Positions 15,290 through 23,322 are shown, counted from the stretch's first letter. The stretch: DNA of 29,594 nt from CAYNYM01 sp049366815 (GCA_049366815.1 JBMNCO010000156.1:1-29594); one strand, 5' to 3'. Notes: a model not told the origin generated them from the letters alone. Translations and numbers: made by a program.

Positions 15290-16477
15290 ATGGCATTATC
15301 TCAAGAAAGACAGGGACGCTTCAACCCTCAAAAACCTATGGAGAACAGGCTTACGGATTTGGGGCCGAGACATTTCTGGCAGTATTTCCCTCCTATTATC
15401 CAGAAGAATTATGGGAAGTGGCTCTATCACGATATCCTTGAGCCGGGTGTTCTGGTGCATGTGTCCGAGAACGGGGATAAGGTTTTTACTGTAAGGTGTG
15501 GGGGTTGCCGCTTTATGTCGGTCGAACATGTCCGGGAGATCTGCGAGATTGCGGATAAATACTGTGAAGGTTTTGTCCGTTTTACCACCCGGAACAATCT
15601 TGAATTCATGGTGGACAGCCAGGACAAGCTGGAGGCACTGAAAAAAGACCTTCAGAGCCGGAAACACATGTCCGGCAGTTACAAGTTCCCGATCGGCGGC
15701 ACCGGGGCCGGACTGACTAATATCGTGCATACTCAGGGGTACCTCCATTGCCATACCCCGGCAACGGATGCCTCTTCCATGGTCAAGGCGGTCATGGATG
15801 ATCTGTTCGAATATTTTCAGGGGATGACCTTTCCCGCTCAGGTTCGGATCTCCATGGCCTGCTGCCTGAACATGTGCGGCGCGGTCCACTGTTCGGATAT
15901 CGCCCTGTTGGGATATCACCGCAAACCCCCCATCGTTGACAACGAGGTCCTGGACAACGTCTGCGAAATCCCCCTGGTCATTGCGGCCTGTCCCACGGGG
16001 GCCATCTCACCCGCCAAGACGGAAGACGGGAAGAAGACCGTCAAGATCAAGGAAGAACGGTGTATGTTCTGCGGGAACTGTTATACGATGTGCATGGCCG
16101 TTCCTCTGACGGACAAGGAGGGAGACTGTGTGACCATCATGGCTGGGGGCAAGGTCTCCAACCGGATTACACCCCCCAAATTTTCGAAGGTGGTGGTTCC
16201 GGCGGTCCCCAACAACTTCCCGCGGTATCCCGAAGTTTGTGAATCGGTCAAGAAGATCATCGAGGCCTATGCCGCAGATGCCAACAAATACGAGCGGATA
16301 GGGGACTGGGCCGAAAGAATCGGATGGGAGCGCTTTTTCGAGAAATGCGATCTTCCCTTTACCGAGCACCTGATCGATGATTATCGGCTGGCCTATGACA
16401 CCTACAGGACTTCCACGCTTTTCAAATACACTGAGGCGGCCTGGGACGTCTCGAGGGCTGCGGGCGGTATTGAATAA
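15290..16477 (+). CDS. dsrB: Dissimilatory sulfite reductase, beta subunit
   Basis: The 395-residue beta subunit binds the catalytic sirohaem. Residues visible include Cys154 in YLHCHTP, the Cys191/192-x3-Cys196 group in ACCLNMCGAVHC and a ferredoxin domain with Cys234 and CMFCGNCYTMC (258-268). ATG 15290 is chosen because AGGAGG lies 8 bases before it and the family start MALSQ begins there. The frame is open 27 codons further into dsrA. It is co-transcribed with dsrA upstream and dsrD downstream. Confidence 0.98.
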   Translation: MALSQERQGRFNPQKPMENRLTDLGPRHFWQYFPPIIQKNYGKWLYHDILEPGVLVHVSENGDKVFTVRCGGCRFMSVEHVREICEIADKYCEGFVRFTTRNNLEFMVDSQDKLEALKKDLQSRKHMSGSYKFPIGGTGAGLTNIVHTQGYLHCHTPATDASSMVKAVMDDLFEYFQGMTFPAQVRISMACCLNMCGAVHCSDIALLGYHRKPPIVDNEVLDNVCEIPLVIAACPTGAISPAKTEDGKKTVKIKEERCMFCGNCYTMCMAVPLTDKEGDCVTIMAGGKVSNRITPPKFSKVVVPAVPNNFPRYPEVCESVKKIIEAYAADANKYERIGDWAERIGWERFFEKCDLPFTEHLIDDYRLAYDTYRTSTLFKYTEAAWDVSRAAGGIE

Positions 16478-16507
16478 ACACTGCCTCCAAAGCAAAGGAG
16501 TGGACAT

Positions 16508-16738
16508 ATGGAAGAAATCAAAAAGGCCATCCTCGATTTCGCCGAGAGCAGCAAGAAGACCAAGTTCTACTTCAGCGATATGGAGAAGGCAGTCAAGAAG
16601 GTCTTCCCCGATATTAAGGCCCGGGAAGTGAAAAAGGCTGCCACGGCCCTTGTGAATGAGGAAAAACTGGTTTATTTTTCCACAGGGAGTACGACCATGT
16701 ACGGAATGAAAGGGCGTGGTCAAACCGAAGATCATTAG
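16508..16738 (+). CDS. dsrD: DsrD, activator of dissimilatory sulfite reductase
   Basis: This 76-residue winged-helix protein is found beside dsrAB in sulfate reducers. Published work describes it as an allosteric activator of DsrAB rather than a DNA-binding regulator. The sequence begins MEEIKKAILDFAESS, has basic helices (EKAVKKVFPDIKAREVKKAA) and a wing-like LVYFSTGSTTMYG near the C-terminus. AAAGGAG precedes ATG 16508 by 9 bases. It lies 30 bases after dsrB, the usual gene order. Confidence 0.95.
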   Translation: MEEIKKAILDFAESSKKTKFYFSDMEKAVKKVFPDIKAREVKKAATALVNEEKLVYFSTGSTTMYGMKGRGQTEDH

Positions 16739-16770
16739 CCCTGGTTCGCGATTCGGCATGAAAACCAAAA

Positions 16771-16810
16771 GGAAGAGGTCACCGTCCCGGGAGGAAGGCG
16801 ACCTCTTTCC
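16771..16810 (+). terminator. Hairpin after dsrABD, possible terminator or attenuator
   Basis: GGAAGAGGTC (16771-16780) pairs with GACCTCTTTCC (16800-16810), about 10 bp with one bulged T. Only a weak T-run lies within the 3' arm. It sits between dsrD and the TPR gene, so it could reduce read-through while allowing some. Confidence 0.5.
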
Positions 16811-16829
16811 GTCAAAGTGAGGTGTAAGT

Positions 16830-17453
16830 ATGAAGACTCCGCAGGACTCGGAGGAATTTATCGCGCAGCAGAAAAGAAATCTCGCCGACAATCCCGAGTG
16901 CGCCAGTTCCAGTTATAACCTCGGCGTGGCACTCATGGAGGAGGGGAAACTGGACGAGGCCATTGCACACTTTGATGAGGCCATCAGCAACAGCGGGCGG
17001 ATGTTCGAGGCCTGGGTCAATCTGGGATATATCTACTTCAAAAAGGGCGATCTGGAAAAGGTGGCGTACGCCAACCGGCAGGCCGTGGAAATTGAACCGA
17101 GATATGCCCGGGGGTATGCCAACCTGGGTTTTGCCTTTTTGCAGCTGTCCAGGACTGAAGAGGCCATTGAGGCTTTGAAGAAGGCGATCGCGTTGAACCC
17201 GGACATCGCACAGGCCTGGAATAATCTCGCCAATGCCTATCTCCAGGCAGACGATGTGGACAAGGCGATTGAAACCGGAGAGAGATTGACTGGAATGGCC
17301 CCGGATTTCGCTCTTGGTCAGAACAATCTGGCTTTTGCCTACTACCGGAAGGGAAATTATGAGAAGGCCATTGAACATGTGGATAAGGCCGCCTCTCTCG
17401 GGTTTGCGGTCCATGTTGAATTCCTGGAAATACTGAAACCTTACCGAAAATGA
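16830..17453 (+). CDS. Tetratricopeptide-repeat protein downstream of dsrABD
   Basis: This soluble protein of 207 residues has no signal peptide. It consists of about five TPR units: SSYNLGVALMEEGKLDEAI near residue 27, then repeats starting near 61, 95, 129 and 163, each with the W/Y-LG/A-Y-G-EA pattern. TPR proteins are protein-interaction scaffolds. A role in assembling or regulating the Dsr enzyme is suggested only by location. GAGGTG lies about 9 bases before ATG 16830. Its stop codon overlaps the next start (ATGA), indicating translational coupling to the YkgJ-type gene. Confidence 0.8.
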   Translation: MKTPQDSEEFIAQQKRNLADNPECASSSYNLGVALMEEGKLDEAIAHFDEAISNSGRMFEAWVNLGYIYFKKGDLEKVAYANRQAVEIEPRYARGYANLGFAFLQLSRTEEAIEALKKAIALNPDIAQAWNNLANAYLQADDVDKAIETGERLTGMAPDFALGQNNLAFAYYRKGNYEKAIEHVDKAASLGFAVHVEFLEILKPYRK

Positions 17454-17824
17454 TGCTCAAATCTCTTTTCAAGGGGTACCAGGGCCTGGTTGCCGCGACG
17501 GACCAGGCCTTTGAAAAGATGCAGCGGAATTTCGGGGAATTCATCCGGTGCAGGCCGGGTTGTTCGGATTGCTGTCATGCCCCTTTCGGGCTCTTTCTGA
17601 TCGAGGCGGCCTATCTGAAGACGCATTTTGACCGCCTTTACAGGAAGGGAAGACGAGAGGCATCTCTGCTTATCTCTGTCTCCAAGGCCCTCCAAACACC
17701 CTTGAATAGGCTTAAAACGGGAATCTTTGAGTCAACGGGGGAACGTGACTTTCATCCGGCCGGCTCAGGTGGCGGTGTGGCAAGGGGCGCCTTCTCCGGC
17801 ATGGGAAGCAATGCCGCACGATGA
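17450..17824 (+). pseudogene. Truncated YkgJ-type cysteine-cluster (CxxxCxxCC) protein
   Basis: The N-terminal part matches the YkgJ zinc/iron-chelating family: Cys34, Cys38, Cys41 and Cys42 in RCRPGCSDCCHAPFGLF, then a helical segment. Full-length members are roughly twice as long and have further cysteines. From about residue 92 the sequence turns into low-complexity Gly/Ser/Ala with no further Cys. The last 60 bases overlap, on the opposite strand, the end of the HEAT-repeat gene. No cysteine-rich continuation appears in the other frames, which suggests a deletion near 17730-17760 rather than a simple frameshift. Start ATG 17450 overlaps the TPR stop. It may be a remnant or a shortened functional protein. 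Confidence 0.6.
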
Positions 17825-18925
17825 TAATTGATCGACGGCCTTTTGAGCCAACCGCCCTACTGTTTTTTTTATCATATCCCCGTTTTCATAGAACATGATC
17901 TCATGAGGGTCATCTTGAAGGTGTTCCAGGTCCTTCCGGGCCTCGATGGCGTCCAGATTCCCCAGGATGCGGGCTGCGATCCCTCGAATCTTCGGGTCTG
18001 TGTCCGGAAGGAGACCTATGAAGTGGAAGCTGATTTTTCGTAAAAAATCCGGTCGGGTCTCAGAAATCCTTTCCAGGGCCTCCAGGGCCGGGATATTTCT
18101 CTGTGGATCGGAGAGGAACCGGTAGAGCTGAGGGGTATATCCGGCATAGTTTCGGGGGCTCCGGGCGATGATCTCCCCGATCGCCTCAAAGGCCCCCCAG
18201 CTGGACGCAGCCGTGTCCGTAATGGCATAGAAAAGGCCCTGCAGAAGTCTGGAAATGGTGCGGGAGTCCGTCGGGCTGATCCGGGCCGATACCCGGCCGA
18301 GGATGTCGGCCGTCCTCTTCCGAATGAGGTCGTCCCCCGAGTAGAGGAGACGCTGTAGATTCCTGATGACCTTTTTGTCCGTGGTGGCCGAATCCAGGAT
18401 AGGCTGAATTTTGAAATCCCGGACACAGCTTTCCACGTCTTTTTTTGAGAGGGACCGATGAGGGGTACCGTCCGGAAGGGGCGGGGCATGATCCCGGGGC
18501 GGGGGAGATTTTTCCAGTCGTTTCCGGACGCCCTCCGATGTAACCTCTTCGATCTCTTCGTGGAATCGGATGAAGTACAGAACACCTGAAATTCGACGCC
18601 CTTCAAAAACACCCCTGGGAACGATTAGGTGGTTCAAAAAATCGTAGTTCTCAACGATTTCCTGTTGGTAGTCCTCGTCGGGAAGAAGTCGCCAGGCAAG
18701 GTCCCAATCCATGTCACACCCGAACACCAGGGCCTCTATGAGGGCCTGGCCCACGTTTCTGCCCGATTCATCGCAGGCATAGACGGCGCCGCAGGCACAC
18801 CTGCCCACGGGCATGTCCCCTTGTCTTCGGGTCTCCAGTTCTCTGGGTTTTTCAATGGGCATCCCACAAAAAGGGCAAAGGGGTTTATTTATGGGTAACT
18901 TTCTGGGAATTTGGCTCCGATGCAT
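17765..18925 (-). CDS. HEAT-repeat protein with N-terminal zinc ribbon (DVU0298-like)
   Basis: This is a soluble protein of about 386 residues. The N-terminus holds two cysteine pairs, CPFC and CAC with a further Cys in VYACD, probably a zinc ribbon. The second half has helical HEAT-like units (LIRKRTADILGRVS, NIPALEALERISE, KIRGIAARILGNLDA). It resembles a protein conserved in sulfate reducers and known to me as the DVU0298 family, function unknown. Two starts are possible. ATG 18925 has AAGGGA about 8 bases upstream. GTG 18946 overlaps the stop codon of the preceding small gene (GTGA), which would couple them. The last residues (after QLSSCG) look atypical and abut the truncated YkgJ gene. 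Confidence 0.65.
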   Translation of the reverse strand: MHRSQIPRKLPINKPLCPFCGMPIEKPRELETRRQGDMPVGRCACGAVYACDESGRNVGQALIEALVFGCDMDWDLAWRLLPDEDYQQEIVENYDFLNHLIVPRGVFEGRRISGVLYFIRFHEEIEEVTSEGVRKRLEKSPPPRDHAPPLPDGTPHRSLSKKDVESCVRDFKIQPILDSATTDKKVIRNLQRLLYSGDDLIRKRTADILGRVSARISPTDSRTISRLLQGLFYAITDTAASSWGAFEAIGEIIARSPRNYAGYTPQLYRFLSDPQRNIPALEALERISETRPDFLRKISFHFIGLLPDTDPKIRGIAARILGNLDAIEARKDLEHLQDDPHEIMFYENGDMIKKTVGRLAQKAVDQLSSCGIASHAGEGAPCHTAT

Positions 18926-18942
18926 ATCCGATTCCCTTCGCC

Positions 18943-19197
18943 TCACGTATCTAGATCAAATTCACGGGTGTCCGCATCGTATTCAAACCCCATGATCCGG
19001 AAATCGGGACCTGCGGATGTAAACCGGAGATTCCAGGATCGATAACGTTCTCCGGCAAAACCGCAGTTGAGGGCTCCAACTCGGGCGTGATGACGCCTGA
19101 GTTTCGGGATCATGGTTTCCAGAAAAAGCACCGTGATGCGGCTCTTATCTTCTTCATTGAGTTCTGGTGGAGATGGATTTCGGCCTTCTGTTTTCAT
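18943..19197 (-). CDS. Small conserved-looking protein of unknown function
   Basis: This 84-residue acidic/basic soluble protein has a single Cys and no membrane segment. It is not recognised. Its stop codon overlaps a possible GTG start of the HEAT-repeat gene by three bases, which supports real expression and co-transcription. The ATG at 19197 has only a weak AGAGAG ribosome site. The C-terminal part (SWNLRFTSAGPDFRIMGFEYD) looks like a small beta-rich domain. Confidence 0.55.
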   Translation of the reverse strand: MKTEGRNPSPPELNEEDKSRITVLFLETMIPKLRRHHARVGALNCGFAGERYRSWNLRFTSAGPDFRIMGFEYDADTREFDLDT

Positions 19198-19260
19198 GAC
19201 TCTCTAAAATGAGGATGGAAAATCCTGGAGAAACGGCACCGTAACAAAAATCGGGGACAT

Positions 19261-19506
19261 TCACTTTGAGTGCCCCGGCAATTCAAGGGTCATGCATTGG
19301 TTTTCAGCCCCACATGACCTGGCTGTGATCTTGGGCCGTGGCCCTCCCGATCCGGGACCCATGGTGTAATGGGTCCTGCTCACGACTCGTTCAAAAGAGG
19401 TTCCCTTGCATTCCGGGCAGGCCATTTCAAGTTTTTCATCCGCGCTCATAAAAAGCTTCTCAAACAGGGCACCGCATTCAAGGCATCGGAATTCAAAGAT
19501 AGGCAT
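19261..19506 (-). CDS. FmdB-type zinc-ribbon protein
   Basis: The 81-residue protein begins MPIFEFRCLECGALFEKL with a CxxC, then CPEC and a VVSRTHY-like segment, the FmdB/CxxC_CxxC_SSSS pattern. One more Cys pair lies near the C-terminus (RSCGAENQC). Such proteins are often called putative regulators, but their function is unsettled. It is first in a - strand unit with the 84-residue and HEAT-repeat genes. A promoter-like element lies at 19561-19589. Confidence 0.8.
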   Translation of the reverse strand: MPIFEFRCLECGALFEKLFMSADEKLEMACPECKGTSFERVVSRTHYTMGPGSGGPRPKITARSCGAENQCMTLELPGHSK

Positions 19507-19560
19507 AGCACATCTCGACAGTAAAGGGTTTTTTCTCTTTTTGCCTTATTGTATCATTGA

Positions 19561-19589
19561 ACCATAATGTTCCAAAAAGGCAAAGTCAA
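19561..19589 (-). promoter_or_regulatory. Promoter of the fmdB-type gene, in a divergent promoter region
   Basis: On the - strand, TTGACT (19589-19584), 17 bases and TATGGT (19566-19561). On the + strand the same region holds TTGCCT-N16-CATAAT (about 19540-19567), which could drive the ATP-grasp gene. Confidence 0.5.
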
Positions 19590-19610
19590 AAGAAACAAGG
19601 ATAAAGCCGG

Positions 19611-20468
19611 ATGATCCTATCTTTCCATCCCTGTTTTGTGACAGACAGGCAAATCATCCTGGGTGATCGTGCTCTGGGGGAGGATGATCGTCGTTTGATT
19701 CGGGATGCTGATGCCATTCTTCTACCCCAGGCCTGTTCAAGTGAACTCTTCGACGCCTGCAGACAGTCGCGGGCCGCCCTGTTTCCCAACTACACCTCGC
19801 GATTCGAGTTCCCCGGAAAGATCGGTCAGAGTGAACTTTTCAAAAGATTTGAATGGCCCCACCCCAATACGACGGTATGGGGCACGGTCGATCACTTCCG
19901 GAAGGCTTGCCCCGGACCCGAAGATTTTCCTCATGACCGACCCTTTCTCATCAAGACGAACCACGGGCATGAAGCTGAAGGGATCTTTGTGATTCATGAT
20001 CTGCAAGACCTGGAAGCAAGTTGTGCCTCCCTTTCAGCCCTCGAGCATACAGGTTACCATGGTTTTGTGAGCCAGGAAATGATTGCATCCCGGGGCAATG
20101 TGCTCCGTGTGGTGATTCTGGGGAGAAGATTCATTTCTTACTGGAAGCGCCCGAAGAGACCCGGCCGCATGATCACAACCATCAGTCGCGGTGCAATCAT
20201 TGATAGGCACTGGCGGCCTGATCTCCAGGGGAAGGGTATCTCGGCGGCCCGGCGCCTGTCGGCCGATACAGGAATAAACCTGGCCGCCGTAGATTTCATC
20301 TTTTCATTGGACCGTCCCGATCCCGGGCCTTTGGTGCTGGAGATCAACTATTATTTTGGTAGACGGGGTCTGGGTGGGTCGTTGAAATATTACAGGTCCC
20401 TGTACAGGGTCATTCAGGAGTGGCTTGCCGAGCAGGGTCGGGATTCAGGAAAAGTCACCCTTGCTTGA
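19611..20468 (+). CDS. ATP-grasp (RimK/glutathione-synthase-like) protein
   Basis: The 285-residue protein has a pre-ATP-grasp domain at the N-terminus (ADAILLPQ near residue 31). The ATP-grasp core shows FLIKTNHGHEAEGIF near residue 110, FVSQEMI near 154 and a metal-binding LVLEINYYFGRRG near 246, with Glu and Asn as expected. Such enzymes ligate a carboxylate to an amine using ATP. The substrate is unknown. No strong Shine-Dalgarno precedes ATG 19611. It stands alone, divergent from the fmdB-type gene and convergent with the 107-residue gene. The 165-base gap after it shows no gene. Confidence 0.7.
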   Translation: MILSFHPCFVTDRQIILGDRALGEDDRRLIRDADAILLPQACSSELFDACRQSRAALFPNYTSRFEFPGKIGQSELFKRFEWPHPNTTVWGTVDHFRKACPGPEDFPHDRPFLIKTNHGHEAEGIFVIHDLQDLEASCASLSALEHTGYHGFVSQEMIASRGNVLRVVILGRRFISYWKRPKRPGRMITTISRGAIIDRHWRPDLQGKGISAARRLSADTGINLAAVDFIFSLDRPDPGPLVLEINYYFGRRGLGGSLKYYRSLYRVIQEWLAEQGRDSGKVTLA

Positions 20469-20633
20469 TCAAAAATAATCCCCCCAGACCCCTGGTGTCC
20501 AGTACAGACCGAGGTTCAATCATTCCCCCTCTTTCCCGGGCCATGCGGTTCTCACCGGACACTATTGAGCCCCAAGATCGTTTTTGGATTTGCCTTCTCC
20601 CTCCAGATCGTCAAAGGGCCAAGCAGTTCGCCG

Positions 20634-20957
20634 TTAATACACTTTTGAACGGATTTCCTTGCCTGCAAGGGGGTTGTAGAGTTTGACGATCGCTATCTTC
20701 ATGCAGTCCAATGTCTGGGTCGTGGAGATCACATCCAACAGAGTATCCTGGGCTTCATCAGGGAGCACACAGGCGTCCGAAGAATCGAATTCAAGGTCAG
20801 GAAAGGCCTTGAGGAGCTTCTTGTGTTCTTTTGGGCCTACGGCGATCTGAACGGCCATCCTGCCGTCTATCTCTTGGATCTTGTCCCCAAGATTGGCCTC
20901 TTCGACCTTCTTTTGTTGTTCTTCGTCCAGGAACACATTGATGCAATAATTTGCCAT
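20634..20957 (-). CDS. Small protein of unknown function, 107 aa
   Basis: This charged, soluble protein begins MANYCINVFLDEEQQKKVEE and has no recognised domain. Residues 3-12 and 34-42 look like beta strands around helices. ATG 20957 is preceded by a perfect AAAGGAGG 9 bases upstream, so it is very likely translated. A possible - strand promoter lies about 280 bases upstream, leaving a long structured leader (20958-21237). Confidence 0.6.
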   Translation of the reverse strand: MANYCINVFLDEEQQKKVEEANLGDKIQEIDGRMAVQIAVGPKEHKKLLKAFPDLEFDSSDACVLPDEAQDTLLDVISTTQTLDCMKIAIVKLYNPLAGKEIRSKVY

Positions 20958-21237
20958 CGAGACGCCTCCTTTCGGTTAGGTTTTATCTGGTTATCATGTG
21001 CAAGAACCCGGGGGGATCCCGTCCCCCACTGGTTTCGGAAAAAGGTCATCCGCCTGCAGGCGCAGGCCCTTGTAACTGCGCAGACCCAACTGAAAGTAAA
21101 TCACACGGTGCTCCTCTCTCGGCAGAGAGATCGATTGATGGGGCGTGTCATTCTTATACTTTTTTGATATTTTGTGTTCGGTGCAGGACAATTCGCCGAT
21201 TATCAGCGCAGCATTCGATGATTGGATATTTTTTATA
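20958..21237 (-). promoter_or_regulatory. Long hairpin-rich leader of the 107-aa gene
   Basis: No convincing gene is present. Inverted repeats include TCTCTC/GAGAGA (21115-21130), GCGCAG/CTGCGC (21060-21081), the 12-base palindrome CGCCTGCAGGCG (21051-21062) and GGGGG/CCCCC (21011-21027). The 12-base palindrome and the GCGCAG stem share bases, so they are alternatives. I could not match a known riboswitch. Confidence 0.35.
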
Positions 21238-21267
21238 TATCTATTATGGGAATTCTTGGGTTGTCAA
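21238..21267 (-). promoter_or_regulatory. Possible promoter for the 107-aa gene
   Basis: TTGACA (21267-21262 on the - strand) is followed after 16-17 bases by AATAGA/ATAGAT in an AT-rich tract. The -35 is perfect and the -10 only fair. Confidence 0.4.
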
Positions 21268-21283
21268 GATAATTGTCCATCTC

Positions 21284-21404
21284 CTGCTGCACTATCAAGG
21301 CATCATCTGCTGCGTTGCCATTGATCGTTCCTCCCTGCGGCGTATCGTTTATAACCCTCAGTCGTCACTCCTCGGCGCCTTGCATTTGATACCTTGCTGG
21401 TGAC
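21284..21404. repeat. Dispersed intergenic repeat, copy A
   Basis: The copy has imperfect terminal inverted repeats CAAGGCATCA (21296-21305) and TGATACCTTG (21387-21396). The segments CATCTGCTGCGTTGCC and CAGTCGTCACTCCTCGGCG resemble a repeat I recall as abundant between genes in Desulfobacterota genomes. A shortened relative lies at 23203-23293. Confidence 0.65.
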
Positions 21405-21455
21405 CAGGGGCCACCAAAATCCCTTGATCTCATTGATGATGGGAAAGTTGCAGTA

Positions 21456-21848
21456 TTAACGCGCTTTGACATAAACCCTGCGTGAACGGGGACCGTCGAA
21501 TTCACAGAAAAAGATCTTCTGCCAGGTCCCGAGGACCAGCCTTCTCTTTTCCACGATTATGGATACCGAACTGCCGACAAGGGAAGCCTTGATGTGGCCG
21601 TCCGAATTCCCTTCCATGTGTCTGTAACCCGCTCCGGCCGGAACCATTTCGTTGAGTTTTGTGATAATGTCCCTGCAGACGTCCGGGTCCGCTCCCTCGT
21701 TGATGGTCACCCCTGCCGTGGTGTGGGGCACATACACGATGCAGACCCCGTCCGTCACCCCGGTCTCTGTGACCTCTTTCTGCACCAGGGCCGTGATATC
21801 CACCATCTCGGAGCGGGATTCCGTTCTGATATTGACGCCTTTGGGCAC
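21456..21848 (-). CDS. YjbQ/UPF0047 family protein
   Basis: The 130-residue protein carries the family signatures VYVPHTTAGVTINEGADPDV near residue 38 and GNSDGHIKASLVGSS near 80, plus WQKIFFCEFDGPR at the C-terminus. Family members have weak thiamine-phosphate synthase activity; the true role is unclear. The start is GTG 21848, supported by GGGAGGTC 6-13 bases upstream. It lies 11 bases after the end of the 400-residue gene on the same strand, so the two form a small operon. Confidence 0.9.
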   Translation of the reverse strand: MPKGVNIRTESRSEMVDITALVQKEVTETGVTDGVCIVYVPHTTAGVTINEGADPDVCRDIITKLNEMVPAGAGYRHMEGNSDGHIKASLVGSSVSIIVEKRRLVLGTWQKIFFCEFDGPRSRRVYVKAR

Positions 21849-21859
21849 AATTGACCTCC

Positions 21860-23062
21860 CTAGGGGATGATAATGGAGGGCGCTCCGTCCTTGTCCTCTT
21901 TTTCCACGGCGGGTCGGGGGATGTCTCCGGTGGAAGCCAGGTAAAGATTCAAGGTGCGCTCCAGCATGGCCATGAGAAAGGGATCGGCGCCGCTGAAGGT
22001 GGGCTCCTGATCCAGGGACTTGGCCGCAAGGAGGCAGGTGCGGGCCTGTTCTTCTTCCCCCTCCTTGAGGAAGATATAGGCCGTCTCTTCAAGGCGGTCT
22101 TTGAATTTGATGCGCCTGGGTTCAGGGTAGGTGTCGGCGACGGCCTTTTCCTTGATTTCCTGGATGCGGTTCGCCTTTTGCTCTTTTGATATCAGAATCG
22201 TACTTCCCTCTGCTTCCTTGATGTCCTTGGCGATCGCTTCCATCTTTTCGAGGTCAAAGAGCCAGGAGGCAAAAAGAGCGTGCTCGAAGAGCTTTTGGGC
22301 CTGGGAAGGGGTCACTCTCTCCGTTGCGATGCCTTCGGGAGGGAACGTCTCATACACGGGAGATCTCTCGATGAGTGAGACGTTATCCTGGATCCAGGGT
22401 CGCATTTGGCGGTATTCGTCGAGTGCTTCGGTGGCGTCCGTATTGTTCAAACCATAGGCCTTTTCAAGGATCGTGGCGGCATGGGACGCGGAGGTTGCTA
22501 CCATGGGTGTGAATCTCTCGAAAAAGAGATTTCTCACCTCCTTCATGCGCTTTTTGCTGTATCCCCCGAATATGAATTCCAGGATACCCTTTTCGTCGCT
22601 TACGATGCCCAGACCCACCTGAACGCCCTTCGGGATCTGGGGGCATGCGATGAATACAGGTCGGCTTCCAGCCCCGTCTATCGGCCCGACATAGGCCTCA
22701 GGCTCTTCCACCTCCGGCTTTACAAAGAGAATCGGGGGCGATTTCGCGGCGTTATCCTCAGGGATTGAAATCCCCTTCTGCTTCAGCTTGAAGATGGCCT
22801 TTTTTGCGGCCTTTTGAACTTCCTTCTGATCAAAGGCCTTGCTGAGTGCCCTCACCATGCTGAGTGACCGGGTATTGTCCAGGGGGAGTCTTTCAATGAG
22901 ATGCCGAGCGACATGGGGAGCGGATAGCTCGTTGGGAATGAGGTCGGGGTCGATGCTGTCGAGGTCTTCAAGGATATCCTGTATCCGAGTCTGCTCCTCA
23001 GGGGAGAGTATGGAAAGGGCCGGTGATCCCTTTGAAGGGGTCTTTTTCTTTTTTTTGGTCAT
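21860..23062 (-). CDS. Conserved-looking protein of unknown function, 400 aa
   Basis: This soluble protein has a lysine-rich N-terminus (MTKKKKKTPSKG) and a helical first domain that may be repeat-like (VARHLIERLPLDNTRSLSMVRALS). A middle alpha/beta region (SRPVFIACPQIPKGVQVGLGIVSDEKGI) and a long helical C-terminus with TPR-like features (ETAYIFLKEGEEEQARTCLLAAKSL) follow. ATG 23062 is chosen because AAAGGG lies upstream and the 41 extra codons of the longer frame are cysteine-rich and atypical. No family is recognised. Confidence 0.6.
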   Translation of the reverse strand: MTKKKKKTPSKGSPALSILSPEEQTRIQDILEDLDSIDPDLIPNELSAPHVARHLIERLPLDNTRSLSMVRALSKAFDQKEVQKAAKKAIFKLKQKGISIPEDNAAKSPPILFVKPEVEEPEAYVGPIDGAGSRPVFIACPQIPKGVQVGLGIVSDEKGILEFIFGGYSKKRMKEVRNLFFERFTPMVATSASHAATILEKAYGLNNTDATEALDEYRQMRPWIQDNVSLIERSPVYETFPPEGIATERVTPSQAQKLFEHALFASWLFDLEKMEAIAKDIKEAEGSTILISKEQKANRIQEIKEKAVADTYPEPRRIKFKDRLEETAYIFLKEGEEEQARTCLLAAKSLDQEPTFSGADPFLMAMLERTLNLYLASTGDIPRPAVEKEDKDGAPSIIIP

Positions 23063-23189
23063 CAGGCCGCCCTTTCTTCCACAATCGTGGCAGGATGCTC
23101 CGGTGCCGGATAAAGGTTGTGTGAGACGTTCTTTTCTGCACTGCTCAAACAAATTAAATTTATCATAGAATTTAAAAGAGATCAACGCA

Positions 23190-23293
23190 AAAGGCCGGCC
23201 TCCTGATTCACCATCAAGGCATCACCTGCGGCCTATGACGGGTCCGCCGCTGTCGTCACCACCCGGCGCCCGGCCTTTGAGACCTTACCGGTG
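23190..23293. repeat. Dispersed intergenic repeat, copy B (shortened), inside a 9-bp inverted repeat
   Basis: CAAGGCATCACCTGC (23215-23229) and GTCGTCACCACCCGGCGCC to TTTGAGACCTTACCGGTG (ending 23293) align with copy A in the same order. The central 25-30 bases of copy A are missing. Outer arms AAAGGCCGG (23190-23198) and CCGGCCTTT (23270-23278) pair exactly. No gene is present in 23063-23373. Confidence 0.55.
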
Positions 23294-23322
23294 ATCTGAG
23301 TCATGACCGAAACCACCCTATT

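Noticed and set aside
21011..21027. Guanidine-II-like hairpin with ACGG loop on the - strand
   Set aside because: Only one hairpin rather than two with paired loops, and no guanidine-related gene nearby.
20994..21191. 65-aa - strand frame upstream of the 107-aa gene
   Set aside because: TTG start without a ribosome site, and it covers the hairpin-rich leader. Not recognised.
20951..21403. 150-aa + strand frame
   Set aside because: It runs through inverted repeats and the dispersed repeat, overlaps the 107-aa gene's ribosome site, and has atypical composition with no family resemblance.
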